NCBI GenBank assembly: GCA_937997485.1
Contig: CALKTH010000120.1
Location: forward strand, 1 to 32,132
Direction: 5' to 3'
DNA from: an uncultured Acidimicrobiales bacterium
GTDB taxonomy: Bacteria; Actinomycetota; Acidimicrobiia; Acidimicrobiales; SZUA-35
Length of the DNA: 32,132 nucleotides
Shown here: one piece after another, positions 1 through 8,307 of the stretch
How positions within the stretch are numbered: the stretch's first letter is position 1
Layout: every line of letters begins with the position of its first letter
Notes under the pieces: model-generated
What the model saw: the letters and a program-made list of their open reading frames with translations, nothing else
What the model was told of the DNA's origin: nothing
The model's database searches: none
Position numbers and translations under genes: made by a program

Positions 1-515
1 ATGGCATCCGCGCTTCCATCAGTCACTGTCCACATCACGTAGACGAGGTCGCGATCAAGTGGGGGCAGTCCGTCGATCGAGACCGTGAGCGGGAGGGCCG
101 ATGCGTTCGGCGCCACCTCGTTGTCACCGCTGTCGTCGTCCTCGTCTTCCGTGCTGGAGGCCGGGATGGCTTCGGCGACGCTGCTTTCCACCAGCTCGCT
201 CGTCGCCGCGAACTCGGTCGCTTCGTCGACAGGCGGTTGGTCGGCCAGCTCCTTCTCGAGATCGGTTGCAGGTTCAGCGCCGTCCAGTTCGGCACCGTCT
301 CGTTCGGCGGCTTCGGCTTCGGCCGTTTCGGACTCGGTCTTCTCGGGGGCGTCATCACTTTCGACAACGAACGTGAGATTTGCATCAGTCTCGACCGGAG
401 CGACAGCCACCGTTGTCGTCGCCGGTTGCGAGCCAGCGAGAGCGCTGATCCCCGCAGCCGCGGTGAGTGCGGCAACGAGAGACATCGCGATGCGGTGTGA
501 TCGACGGAGAGTCAT
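1..515 (-). CDS. Secreted acidic protein, 3' end outside the window
   Basis: The frame reads leftward from an ATG at 515 and is still open at base 1, so only about 171 N-terminal residues are seen. The start is supported by an AAGGAAGA ribosome site just upstream. Residues 1-28 look like a signal peptide: basic MTLRRSHR, then a hydrophobic Ala/Leu stretch ending near Ala-Gly-Ser. A low-complexity Ala/Glu/Asp/Thr linker follows (about 45-130). Near the window edge it becomes more ordered (LPLTVSIDGLPPLDRDLVYV), which may be the start of a globular extracellular domain. No family is recognised. It is divergent from the 983-2965 operon. Confidence 0.72.
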   Translation of the reverse strand, partial: MTLRRSHRIAMSLVAALTAAAGISALAGSQPATTTVAVAPVETDANLTFVVESDDAPEKTESETAEAEAAERDGAELDGAEPATDLEKELADQPPVDEATEFAATSELVESSVAEAIPASSTEDEDDDSGDNEVAPNASALPLTVSIDGLPPLDRDLVYVMWTVTDGSADA

Positions 516-982
516 TGGTTCTTCCTTCAGTAGACGTATCCGCATGAAGCGACCAACGCCGTTCCGGATGCGTGGACTCTCGAGCTGATCTCAGGCGGAA
601 ACGATCTCGGTCGACGACGACCCTCGCTGTCACCCTCACTCGTCAGCCGACAGCTACCGCTGGCACCTGCCTCGACCGTGGAGCGTCTCGCCCAACTCCG
701 TTGGGCGAGGCCGAAGGTTGCGGTTCGGCCTCGCCCAGTGGTGGAGGTCTCGACTCATCGTTCTGGGGGAGAGAAGCAGAGTGAGCCGAGGAGGCCCGAG
801 CGGCGACGCTTCGTGACCTCGGTTCCCACTCTGAACGAGCTGAGGCCCGAGTCCAAGGTGGAGATCCGTCTCGATTCGGACCAAGAACCGTGACATGGGT
901 TGCCGGGGGCGAACGCTGCCCACGCGTATCGCTCAAGCGCGAAACGCAGCGAACCTCGCCGCCTGGCTGCGGTTCTTTCGAT
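516..982. other. Divergent intergenic region (467 bp)
   Basis: This gap separates two divergent transcription units and should hold both promoters. No convincing coding frame is seen; the long open frames here are composition artefacts. Its one striking structure is the pair of overlapping inverted repeats at 687-737. I could not assign -35/-10 boxes with confidence. Confidence 0.6.
687..737. repeat. Two overlapping, mutually exclusive hairpins
   Basis: CTCGCCCAAC (687-696) pairs with GTTGGGCGAG (700-709) around a 3-base loop. Bases 702-715 also pair perfectly with 724-737 (14 bp, 8-base loop). The two stems share 702-709, so only one can form at a time. This is attenuator-like geometry in the leader side of the 983 operon. 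It could also be a DNA-level operator or a REP-like element; there is no U-run after the second stem. Confidence 0.6.
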
Positions 983-1342
983 ATGGCTCTCGCAACGGTC
1001 AAGACGCAGCCGCTCCCCGATGTCGCATGGAAGGACTGCGTGAGACGCGCCGCTATCGGCACGCTCGTTGTTCTCCACGGCGCTGGTCTTGTCCCGATGG
1101 CGCAACCTGAGTCGCTGTGGTCTGGTGCGGTGCTCACCACTCTCGGCTTTCTGGTGCTACTTGGTGTCGCTCCGGTCGTGACCTCAACCGCGACGGCTGT
1201 GCTCTATGCCGGTTCGCTGGGGGCAGGAGCGTTCCTCGGGCTCGTAGACAGTCAGTGGGCTACGCAGGAGGCGATCCTCACCGAAAGCCTCATCTTCTTG
1301 CTTCTGGTCGCGTTGTCGCTGAGGCTCAGTGCGTCGTCATGA
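983..1342 (+). CDS. Small multi-pass membrane protein
   Basis: This is a 119-residue protein. Residues 20-37 are moderately hydrophobic. Two or three hydrophobic segments follow between about 45 and 90 (for example LTTLGFLVLLGVAPVV and AVLYAGSLGAGAFLGLV), and one lies near the C-terminus (LIFLLLVALSLRL). I predict about four membrane spans and recognise no family. The start at 983 is chosen because it precedes the compact membrane protein; an in-frame GTG at 890 is possible and neither has a strong ribosome site. Its stop overlaps the next start (ATGA), so the two are probably translationally coupled. A different small membrane protein also accompanies the second FAD-fold paralog at 17592-18020. 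Confidence 0.66.
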   Translation: MALATVKTQPLPDVAWKDCVRRAAIGTLVVLHGAGLVPMAQPESLWSGAVLTTLGFLVLLGVAPVVTSTATAVLYAGSLGAGAFLGLVDSQWATQEAILTESLIFLLLVALSLRLSASS

Positions 1343-1677
1343 CCGGGCGCCCCAAGAAGGTCTTTCGTGTGCGAGATGTCGAACGCACGCTGTCCCGATT
1401 GCGCGCATTCGTGGTCTTCGATGCGCTCGAGATTCTCGATGACGACGGCAGCGTGCTTCACGCTGCGCTGTCGAACAACGGCTGGGGAATTGAACTGCGC
1501 AAGGCCGCGGTCCGAGAGGATGACCTGCTCGAGATCCACCTGTTGATGGACGACGTGCAGGAGGGCCTCCGCTGCCTCGAGGAGCGGGGCGGTGTCGCGT
1601 TGCGCCGATGGCGCGGCTCGGCCAAGCCACCAGGGCACCGATTCGGTCAACTCCAGTTCCGGCTGCATCCGAGGTGA
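1339..1677 (+). CDS. Conserved-looking 112-residue protein of unknown function
   Basis: It starts at an ATG overlapping the upstream stop codon by four bases, typical of genes co-translated in one operon. The protein is soluble and charged, with no signal peptide or membrane segment. Residues 1-25 are basic (MTGRPKKVFRVRDVERTLSRLR). The middle alternates predicted strands and helices with acidic patches (ILDDDGSVLH, VREDDLLEIHLLMDDVQEGL). The C-terminus is Arg-rich. I do not recognise a family. Position between a membrane protein and an FAD-fold protein suggests a shared process, but the sequence does not say which. Confidence 0.62.
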   Translation: MTGRPKKVFRVRDVERTLSRLRAFVVFDALEILDDDGSVLHAALSNNGWGIELRKAAVREDDLLEIHLLMDDVQEGLRCLEERGGVALRRWRGSAKPPGHRFGQLQFRLHPR

Positions 1678-1681
1678 AGTC

Positions 1682-2965
1682 GTGGACTCGGGCACAGGAG
1701 AGAAGACGAGGAGGATCGTGCACTGCGAACTGCTCTCGATTGGGGGCGGCATTGGCTCGTTCGCTCTGATCAGCAGATTGCGTCGGGCCGGCGTGGATCC
1801 GTCCGACCTGTGCGTCATCGGGCCGTCGCTCTCCCCGTTCGATGCTGAAGCGGCCCACTTCGAGGACGTCGCCGCTCCGCCACTTGGCGCGTGGTACTCC
1901 TCGGACCGCTCGTCCTGGCTGGGAACAGCGGCCGCCTTGCGTTTCGCCACCAAGACGGGAGATGTCCGGGCTCTCCTCGGCGCCGTTGGTGATCCTGTCT
2001 CGGCAGAAGTCTTGCTCCCACGATCTGGGGACGTCACTGCCTCCCTCAACCATGAGGCTCGTCGCATCGGCTGGCATGAGATCGCGGTACAAGGAAGCGC
2101 CACCTCGATTCGTCCCTGCGCGGGCGACGGCTATCTCGTCGAGGCCCAGAGCGGTCGTGTCCGCTTTCACGTGCGGGCGTCGAACGTTCATCTCGCCCTC
2201 GGCCCCGGAGCAACGCCGATGTCAGAGAAGGCGAGTTCGTTTCGCTCGCGCTACCCCGACGATCCCAGAGTCGTTCAGGCGTTTGAAGCCAATCACGATG
2301 TTCTCCAACGGGCTCGTGATCAACCGTCGGTGATCGCAGTGCATGGAGCGGGGCAGAAAGCCGACTACGTGTTGAACCAGCTGCTCGAGCTGCGGGAAAC
2401 GGAGAGGCTGGAGCTCCAGGTCGTGCAGATTCAGGATGCACGGTCAAGTCGCGATGACGACGCCTCGGTCCGGCCGTTGTGGTTCGAGCGACGACTTCTC
2501 CGGGCCGCGGGCAGCGGGAGTTGTGTACGGATGACAGGCGAAATCAACGAACTGCGGCCTGACGGCAACCAGCTGCGCGTCGAGGTCGAGACGTTCGCCG
2601 GAGCCCTGCCCCTTCGAGTTGACTCCTTCATCGACGCATTGGGAGTGCCTTCCGCCGTGGGCAGCCGGCCCCTGATCGCAGATCTGGCGGAAGCGATGGG
2701 TGTGCAGGCCAAGGCTCTCGACCGGCTCGCCGTCGACGAGTCCTGTGCCTTCGCCCCCTTCTCGCACGGGAGCGGGAAGTGTTATGTGAGTGGGTCACTG
2801 GCGGAGCGTCGTATGCCAACCGCACCGGACGATGTGCTCTCTCATCAGATCGCAGCGCGTTGTATCGCCGAGGATCTCACTCGCTCCGGAATCGGCGAAC
2901 GGGTGGGTCTCGCTCAATCGCTCGCGGGTTGGGTCGACTGGGTCCGAGCCGTGGAGCCTGGATGA
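1682..2965 (+). CDS. FAD/NAD(P)-binding Rossmann-fold protein (oxidoreductase-like), paralog A
   Basis: The N-terminal beta-alpha-beta motif reads LLSIGGGIGSFALI: a dinucleotide-binding glycine loop ending in Ser-Phe instead of the usual final Gly. A second nucleotide-binding-like turn, VIAVHGAGQKADYVLNQLLE, lies mid-protein, and the C-terminus has CYVSGSLAERRMPTAPDD. This layout resembles two-dinucleotide flavoprotein monooxygenases or oxidoreductases. The protein at 18017-19384 shares the same landmarks: GSFxLIxxLRxAGVD near the N-terminus, GPxxSP, and YVSGSLA near the end. Start GTG 1682 follows the upstream stop by 4 bases and has GAGGTGA upstream; GTG 1718 is an alternative. It is probably third in the 983 operon. 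Substrate is unknown. Confidence 0.75.
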   Translation: MDSGTGEKTRRIVHCELLSIGGGIGSFALISRLRRAGVDPSDLCVIGPSLSPFDAEAAHFEDVAAPPLGAWYSSDRSSWLGTAAALRFATKTGDVRALLGAVGDPVSAEVLLPRSGDVTASLNHEARRIGWHEIAVQGSATSIRPCAGDGYLVEAQSGRVRFHVRASNVHLALGPGATPMSEKASSFRSRYPDDPRVVQAFEANHDVLQRARDQPSVIAVHGAGQKADYVLNQLLELRETERLELQVVQIQDARSSRDDDASVRPLWFERRLLRAAGSGSCVRMTGEINELRPDGNQLRVEVETFAGALPLRVDSFIDALGVPSAVGSRPLIADLAEAMGVQAKALDRLAVDESCAFAPFSHGSGKCYVSGSLAERRMPTAPDDVLSHQIAARCIAEDLTRSGIGERVGLAQSLAGWVDWVRAVEPG

Positions 2966-3089
2966 CCGTCGACCGCTGGGTCCACAGTTGCTCAGAATCG
3001 GGTTGGTCAGCCTCCCGATGGTGTAACCGGTCCTCCAGTAGTGGTTGAATGTGACAACTCGTTACGTTTGGATCGCAGGGGGAGAGCGG

Positions 3090-4004
3090 GTGGAACTCGG
3101 CGCAATGATCGATCTCAAGCACCTTCGTTCCTTCATCGCCGTCGAGAAGCATCGTCACTTTGGCAAAGCCGCCGAGTCGTTGTTTGTCTCGAACGCCACG
3201 ATGAGCGGACGGATCAAGGAACTCGAACACGCGCTCGGCGAACCGGTGTTCCAGCGAACCAGCCGTCAGGTCGATCTCACCGACTTTGGTGCTGAGTTTC
3301 TCGCGGGCCTGCGCGGGCCGATGATGGCACTCGGCGATCTCCTCGAGTCTGTTGCCACTGAAGCCACTGGCGAGCGGGCTCGTGTCGGTCTGGGGGTCGG
3401 CACCGATCGAGGCCTCATCCTCGCGGCGCTCGCCGCGGTGCGGCGCGATGGCATCGCTCTTGAAACTGAGCTTCTGTATGAAGACGCCATCGCGGCGCGG
3501 CTTCGAGCGAAGGACCTCGACGTCGGCGTTGTGTGGTCCACGCCGGACCAGCTCGGCCTCGAAGACCTTGACCTCATCTCGGTCCTCTTCGCTACGGTCG
3601 AGTGCTACGCCGTAGTGGCCGAAGATGGGCCGTTCGCCGAGCTGTCTGAGATGACGGCGGAGTCGATTGGCGGGGCCCCGCTCGTTCTGTTTCGCCGGGA
3701 ATTCGCGCCGGGGCCATATGACTTGTTTCTTCGCTTTGCTCGACAGAACGACCGCAGCCCGAACATCGCCAGCCTCGAGCCGTCCCAGGAAGCGATGGCG
3801 AGAGCCACTCTCGCCTTCCCCGATGCCGTGACCTTCATCACCTCGGACACGGCGAGAACCAGCGTCCAGTCAGGCTACCGGACGATGCCGTGCAGCCCCA
3901 GAATCTTCACGAACCTCTATCTCACGGGCCCCGAGTCGAAACGCTCGGTGCTGGCGGCCATCGCTTCGAAGGCCGCAGCGACCGACCAGCGACCCGACGA
4001 CTGA
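3090..4004 (+). CDS. LysR-family transcriptional regulator
   Basis: It has the classical LysR layout: an N-terminal winged HTH (IDLKHLRSFIAVEKHRHFGKAA, then SNATMSGRIKELEHALGEPV) and an effector-binding domain from about residue 90. Total length is about 300 residues, normal for the family. GTG 3090 is chosen because GGGGGAG lies 5-6 bases upstream; ATG 3105, where family homology begins, is the alternative. It follows paralog A on the same strand after about 120 bp, so it could be cotranscribed or have its own promoter. The gap carries TGACAACTCGTTA (3052-3064), an imperfect T-N11-A match. It ends 11 bp from the convergent DUF389 gene. The effector is unknown. Confidence 0.88.
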   Translation: MELGAMIDLKHLRSFIAVEKHRHFGKAAESLFVSNATMSGRIKELEHALGEPVFQRTSRQVDLTDFGAEFLAGLRGPMMALGDLLESVATEATGERARVGLGVGTDRGLILAALAAVRRDGIALETELLYEDAIAARLRAKDLDVGVVWSTPDQLGLEDLDLISVLFATVECYAVVAEDGPFAELSEMTAESIGGAPLVLFRREFAPGPYDLFLRFARQNDRSPNIASLEPSQEAMARATLAFPDAVTFITSDTARTSVQSGYRTMPCSPRIFTNLYLTGPESKRSVLAAIASKAAATDQRPDD

Positions 4005-4015
4005 TTCGGTGCTCG

Positions 4016-6025
4016 TCAAAGGCCGCGACAGACCTGGCTGAATCGGGGCGATCCAGGCGGCTGAGGCTGGGCTTCGCCTCGCTCGTGCTGGTCGATGAGC
4101 CACGCATCGGTTTCGCCGAAGCGCAAAAGCGTGAGGCGATCGCAACGCAAGAAGCGGGCGCCGTCGCTAGGGATGGAGCCGAGCACGGGGACCTCTGCTG
4201 AGGGGCCCCGCTCGGTCGTGGAGCGCCGGGTGACGCCGAAGTCGAGAACCCGAAGTGGCGTCGTCGCGCTCGCTTCCCCGCCGATCTCATCAACGTCATC
4301 GATGTCGCTGATCCCGCCGGCTGGCGAGTCTTGCGGTCGGGCAAGTACACCGCGCGCCCGTGCGTCCCCATCGGCGATCGCGTCGAGATAGAAGGTCACG
4401 ACGGCCCGTGGGTTGCGGACATCCAACGCTTCGGGCTCGAGGGGGCGAACCGACGCCGACAGTTCACCACCGTCTTGGCGTTCGAGATCGATGCGTCGCA
4501 GCCGAAGAGATCCGCCCGTCCGCTCTTGGAGAAGAATGAACTGCAGCGGGTCCTCGCCCGTCGGGGCCGGGTCGCGGATCGCTCGGAGCTGGACAACTTG
4601 ACTCAGCTCGTCGGGCTCGTCGATGAGCAACCTGAGCGCCGCTCGGTCGCCTTCATTGAAGCTGACCACCGCTTGCTCGAAGATCGCGAACGCGTCGACG
4701 ACCGGCCGATCCGGGTTGGGGCCTGATTCGGCGTTGGCCAGGGGCGGCACTGGTCCTGCGTCTTCCGGGTTGGTTCGTTGCTCCGGCTCGCTCGCCACAG
4801 GAGGCAGGGGAAGAGCGACGTCTGGCACCGTCTCGTCACTCCCGGATCCCTGCTGCCAGTTCAGGTTCACGCTGGGCCGCACGGCAAACGAAGCTTCGAA
4901 GAGCTCGAGCAGTGAAGTTGTGTCTGGCGGACTCTCACCTCCCCGAAGGGCGAGTCCAAGGGTGGTTTCCTCGATTGTGAGACCAACGAGTTCGATGTCT
5001 GTCTCGAGCTGCGCCAGCCAGGCGACCACCAAACGCGTGGCGTCGGTCGTCGAGATGGTTGGGCTGGGGGAATCTTCTCTTTGCTCTTGGCCGCGCTCTT
5101 GGACCCAACGGATCTCGAGCGGACGGTTGCCGAGGCCAGCCGCTTCGATACTCATCTCCAAGGGTTCCGATGGCGGTGGCGGATTCGGTCCGGCGAGCTG
5201 GATAGTGATCCGTCCCTTCTCGATCGACACATCGACGATGCGGGTGCCGCTCATCCCGAGCCAGTCGCGAATCTGAATGTCGACTTCGGTCTGCTCTCGG
5301 GCGGTGGCGAGAGCGGCGACGGATTGTCCGCTCAGAGGTATCGCCACGGCAATGAGCACGACGGCGAACGCGCACATGCTGGCCAGAATCGACCCACTGT
5401 TCGCTCGCAGGCTGGCGGCACTGACCACTCCAGTGCCTACGAAGACAACCACCCCCATGGCAACGATTGCAGCCAAGTTCGTGCCGACCAGCAGGGCGGC
5501 GCCTCGAGCCAACTCTCCTCGCCCGGCGGCAGCGGCCAGTCCCGCCGCCGCCATTGGTGGCACGAGGGCAACCGCGACGGCAACGCCGGGTAGTGCCGAC
5601 GATCGGCCATCCCTCGTGAGTGCAAAGGCGCCCGCCGTGCCTGCGGCGAGGGCGATCACGAGGTCGGTGAGATCAGGGCTGGTCCGAGTGAGAAGCTCGT
5701 CCGTGAGATCGACCGTCGGCAGGAGCGAGCCGAGGCCCCACCCCAGCAGGATCGAGCCGAGTACGAGTAGCGAGATCCAGGCAACGAGGCGTGCTGCGTC
5801 GACGGCTCGCCCGAGAACGATGGCGGCTGAGAGCGAGAGTACGGGTGTCATGACGGGAGCGAGCAACATCGCGCCGATCACCACGGCCGCCGAATTCTGG
5901 ACAATGCCTCCGACGGCCACGATCACCGCCAGAACCTGGAGGACGACGTGGTCTGCACTCGGCCGGTAGCGACTCGTCAGCCCAACGCGTTCCAGCCACG
6001 GCTGGTGCTCAACGCTGTTCGTCAT
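4016..6025 (-). CDS. DUF389 membrane protein with long extracytoplasmic extension
   Basis: After a short N-terminus the first about 230 residues hold six or so hydrophobic segments with DUF389 signatures, such as NSAAVVIGAMLLAPVMTPVL and ALVPPMAAAGLAAA. DUF389 proteins are multi-pass membrane proteins of poorly defined, possibly transport, function. A long hydrophilic tail of over 400 residues follows. It includes two weak BON-like stretches (DIQIRDWLGMSGTRIVDVSI and VVAWLAQLETDIELVGLTI), Pro/Glu linkers and a later helix-rich part (NPRAVVTFYLDAIADGDARA). Start ATG 6025 lies 7 bp past the kinase stop; ATG 6070, overlapping the kinase, is possible. It is the last gene of the leftward Crp-VWA-PP2C-kinase series, so kinase control is plausible but inferred. 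Confidence 0.85.
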   Translation of the reverse strand: MTNSVEHQPWLERVGLTSRYRPSADHVVLQVLAVIVAVGGIVQNSAAVVIGAMLLAPVMTPVLSLSAAIVLGRAVDAARLVAWISLLVLGSILLGWGLGSLLPTVDLTDELLTRTSPDLTDLVIALAAGTAGAFALTRDGRSSALPGVAVAVALVPPMAAAGLAAAAGRGELARGAALLVGTNLAAIVAMGVVVFVGTGVVSAASLRANSGSILASMCAFAVVLIAVAIPLSGQSVAALATAREQTEVDIQIRDWLGMSGTRIVDVSIEKGRITIQLAGPNPPPPSEPLEMSIEAAGLGNRPLEIRWVQERGQEQREDSPSPTISTTDATRLVVAWLAQLETDIELVGLTIEETTLGLALRGGESPPDTTSLLELFEASFAVRPSVNLNWQQGSGSDETVPDVALPLPPVASEPEQRTNPEDAGPVPPLANAESGPNPDRPVVDAFAIFEQAVVSFNEGDRAALRLLIDEPDELSQVVQLRAIRDPAPTGEDPLQFILLQERTGGSLRLRRIDLERQDGGELSASVRPLEPEALDVRNPRAVVTFYLDAIADGDARARGVLARPQDSPAGGISDIDDVDEIGGEASATTPLRVLDFGVTRRSTTERGPSAEVPVLGSIPSDGARFLRCDRLTLLRFGETDAWLIDQHERGEAQPQPPGSPRFSQVCRGL

Positions 6026-6032
6026 TGACTGG

Positions 6033-7553
6033 TCACTCGATGGTGCCTCGGATGCGGCGGCGTCGTGCATGCCGCTTCGCTCGAAGTGTGTTCATGCCCG
6101 TGGCCATGAGATGACCGAGCACCGGCAGGATCGCAGCGATAGCGATGCGGTCGCCATGCATCCAACTCGAGGGCACGACATCCAGGAGGAGGGCGACCGA
6201 AGCCCCGAGGCCGGCGAGGTGGAACAGCCCGGGCCCGGTCGGATGCTCGGCCTCGGAGTGGAAGACGGCAAGAAAGCCGATGGAGACCAGCGGGAACACG
6301 AACGAGCGGGCGTCGAAGGTCTGCTGTGTCAGGGCAACGGAGCCGACGAGGGCAACGACTGCGGTAACGAAGGCCAGTCCCCACCATCTCCAAGGGCTTG
6401 CAGGGGCGGGGCCGTCGGAGGGAGCGATTGGCCCGGCGGCGGGCTCTCCGGTGTCGAGGTCCGGCGTTGATGACGCGGGCGGTGGCTGGATAAACGGAGG
6501 CGCAGACCCCGCGAGGTCGGCGCGCTTATCCGGGTCGAGGCGAACCTGATTGCCCGTTCGGCGGGCGTGGCGGCGAGCATCGAGATCGCACCACGGGCAG
6601 GCATCGAGATGGCCGCCGAATTCGTGGCCAGTCGAGCATGTCTTGATTCGCTGCCTCGCCGTATCGAGTGCTTCCACCCATTGAAGCGCCGTCGTGCGAG
6701 AGAGCGGGTCTCCCCGACCGCGGCCGAACGTCCCGCGCATGGCATCGAGAAGGTTGGGTGGAAGGGTGTCGATGGCGGGGGCCAGAAGAGGGGCGACCAG
6801 TTCGTTGTTGAGGAGGGGTGACATCCCGCCGGTCACGCGTTCCTCCATAGACGGAGAACGATCCAGATCGGGAGGCACGAACAGAAAGGGATGGAAGCCC
6901 TCCATGAGAATGAGGTGCACTGCGACCGCAAGGGCCCAGCAATCGCCCTCAGGCGTGACCGCAGCGTCCGACAGGAACCGCTCGGGAGCCATGAATTCCT
7001 CAACGCCGACGCCAGCGGACTCGAAGTAGTCGCCGTCGTTTCGCCAGGCGCAGGCATCGATGTCCAACAGGGTCACGAGGCCGTCGGGGTAGATCGCAAT
7101 GTTCCCCTCGTTGAGGTCCCCCCATGCCGCACCCACGTCATGGAGCGCGGCGACCGCCGAGCACAAGTTGCGGGCGCAGGTGAGGAGCTGGCCCCACTTG
7201 AACGAGACGGAGGCGGCGCTCCGGCCAGCCTCGTCTCGAACGTCCGGAATCGTGAGGTGAGGCTCGCCCAGGGTGTCCATCAAGAAACCCACGACGTCGC
7301 CGCTGGCGACGACGAGGTGCCGAGGCCAGGCGATGGACGTGTGACCGTAGGAAGCGGTGGGGTCAGCTGGCGGGTGAGCGAGCATGGACGTCAGCTTGCG
7401 ACGGACCTGCTCTCCGTTAGCGAGTTGCTGAGCGTGATACCGCTTGAAGGCGAAGCTCTCGCCCGAGGACGTGGCCGCGGCGATGACTTCCGCTTGCCCT
7501 CCTCGCCCGAGAACTGCTCCTGTTCGAAGGTCCCCGAGATCGATGGTTGTCAT
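6033..7553 (-). CDS. TerY-type protein kinase with zinc-ribbon-like Cys cluster and C-terminal membrane segments
   Basis: A divergent Ser/Thr kinase domain spans about residues 10-300. It has a glycine loop LGRGGQAEV (15-23), a catalytic-type Lys in FAFKRYH (Lys37), WGDLNEGNI with Asp146 and Asn151, a DID in place of DFG (164-166), and an APE motif (189-191). A Cys/His cluster CSTGHE...CPWC near 305-325 is typical of kinases in TerY phosphorylation triads. The last about 120 residues contain roughly four membrane segments, so the kinase is probably anchored. Its ATG overlaps the phosphatase stop (TGATG). Likely substrates, the partner VWA protein or the DUF389 protein, are inferred from context. 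Confidence 0.88.
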   Translation of the reverse strand: MTTIDLGDLRTGAVLGRGGQAEVIAAATSSGESFAFKRYHAQQLANGEQVRRKLTSMLAHPPADPTASYGHTSIAWPRHLVVASGDVVGFLMDTLGEPHLTIPDVRDEAGRSAASVSFKWGQLLTCARNLCSAVAALHDVGAAWGDLNEGNIAIYPDGLVTLLDIDACAWRNDGDYFESAGVGVEEFMAPERFLSDAAVTPEGDCWALAVAVHLILMEGFHPFLFVPPDLDRSPSMEERVTGGMSPLLNNELVAPLLAPAIDTLPPNLLDAMRGTFGRGRGDPLSRTTALQWVEALDTARQRIKTCSTGHEFGGHLDACPWCDLDARRHARRTGNQVRLDPDKRADLAGSAPPFIQPPPASSTPDLDTGEPAAGPIAPSDGPAPASPWRWWGLAFVTAVVALVGSVALTQQTFDARSFVFPLVSIGFLAVFHSEAEHPTGPGLFHLAGLGASVALLLDVVPSSWMHGDRIAIAAILPVLGHLMATGMNTLRAKRHARRRRIRGTIE

Positions 7554-8302
7554 CAGAGGACTCTCCTTGCCAAGACAAGTGTCTTGTCGTCATCGGTCCG
7601 ATCGCAGACCGCAGACGAGGTCATGAAGTCCTCGATCTGGGCCGTGCTGACGTGCATCGGCGCTGTCGCCTGGAAGAGCGAGTCGAAGAAGCGGTCGTGG
7701 GGAATGGGTGGGTGCCAGCGATCGAGCAGTAGGGGAGCGAGCCCGTCGCTGCTGAGTGCCAACTCGATCGGACCCGAACGCAGATCGGTACAAACCACGG
7801 TTGCTTCGGCCTCGCGAGCAAGCGTGGCGCCAAGAAATTCCGTCTCGTCGACGAAGCGGCCGGGACGGTCTGGGTGGGCAAGCACTTCGTACTTTCCATC
7901 GCAGTGCAGCACGGCGAGACAGTCGCCCACTTGTGCCACAGCAACCTCATCGCCGCGCATCGCGGCCACGGTCAACGTCGTGGCGAAATCTGAGAGCGGC
8001 ACGCCTTCTCGTGTGGCCATCGCTTCGATGGCGTCGGCGGCCACAACGAGCGCCTGCTCCACCACGACAGCCAGGTGCACGTTCAGGAAGTCGTGTCGAA
8101 GATGAAACGCCGCGTTCCGTGCCGCAGCGACCGCAACTCGGGCTCCGTCTGCGGCGCGTCGAGCAGAGCCTGCGCCATCAGCAACACAGCAGAAGCTCAG
8201 GTTCTCGGTCACGAAGGCATCCCACGCGTCTTCGCACGGAGCACCTATGCGGTGGTGCTTTGTCCCGGCGACGGAGGCGCCGATCACGTTCCATGGTCGC
8301 AT
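7553..8302 (-). CDS. PP2C-like protein phosphatase
   Basis: About 249 residues with the PP2C metal-binding pattern: Glu-Asp in APCEDAWDAF (24-25), VADGAGSARRAADGA (Asp42-Gly43 and Gly45), VAVAQVGDCLAVL, SSDGLAPLLL and a terminal DDDKTLVL block. It lacks membrane segments and should be a cytosolic metal-dependent phosphatase opposing the adjacent kinase. This is the phosphatase member of the TerY phosphorylation triad. The chosen ATG (8302) lies 5 bp past the VWA stop; an earlier ATG at 8320 would overlap the VWA gene. Neither has a strong ribosome site, so coupling to upstream translation is likely. Confidence 0.88.
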   Translation of the reverse strand: MRPWNVIGASVAGTKHHRIGAPCEDAWDAFVTENLSFCCVADGAGSARRAADGARVAVAAARNAAFHLRHDFLNVHLAVVVEQALVVAADAIEAMATREGVPLSDFATTLTVAAMRGDEVAVAQVGDCLAVLHCDGKYEVLAHPDRPGRFVDETEFLGATLAREAEATVVCTDLRSGPIELALSSDGLAPLLLDRWHPPIPHDRFFDSLFQATAPMHVSTAQIEDFMTSSAVCDRTDDDKTLVLARRVL

Positions 8303-8307
8303 GGGAC

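Noticed and set aside
1252..2191. Two leftward open frames of about 284 residues
   Set aside because: They overlap the 1339 and 1682 genes, lack domain motifs and are Arg/Ser/Pro-rich in the manner of antisense high-GC frames.
6891..8105. 404-residue rightward open frame
   Set aside because: It is the shadow of the kinase and phosphatase genes, which have clear motifs on the other strand.
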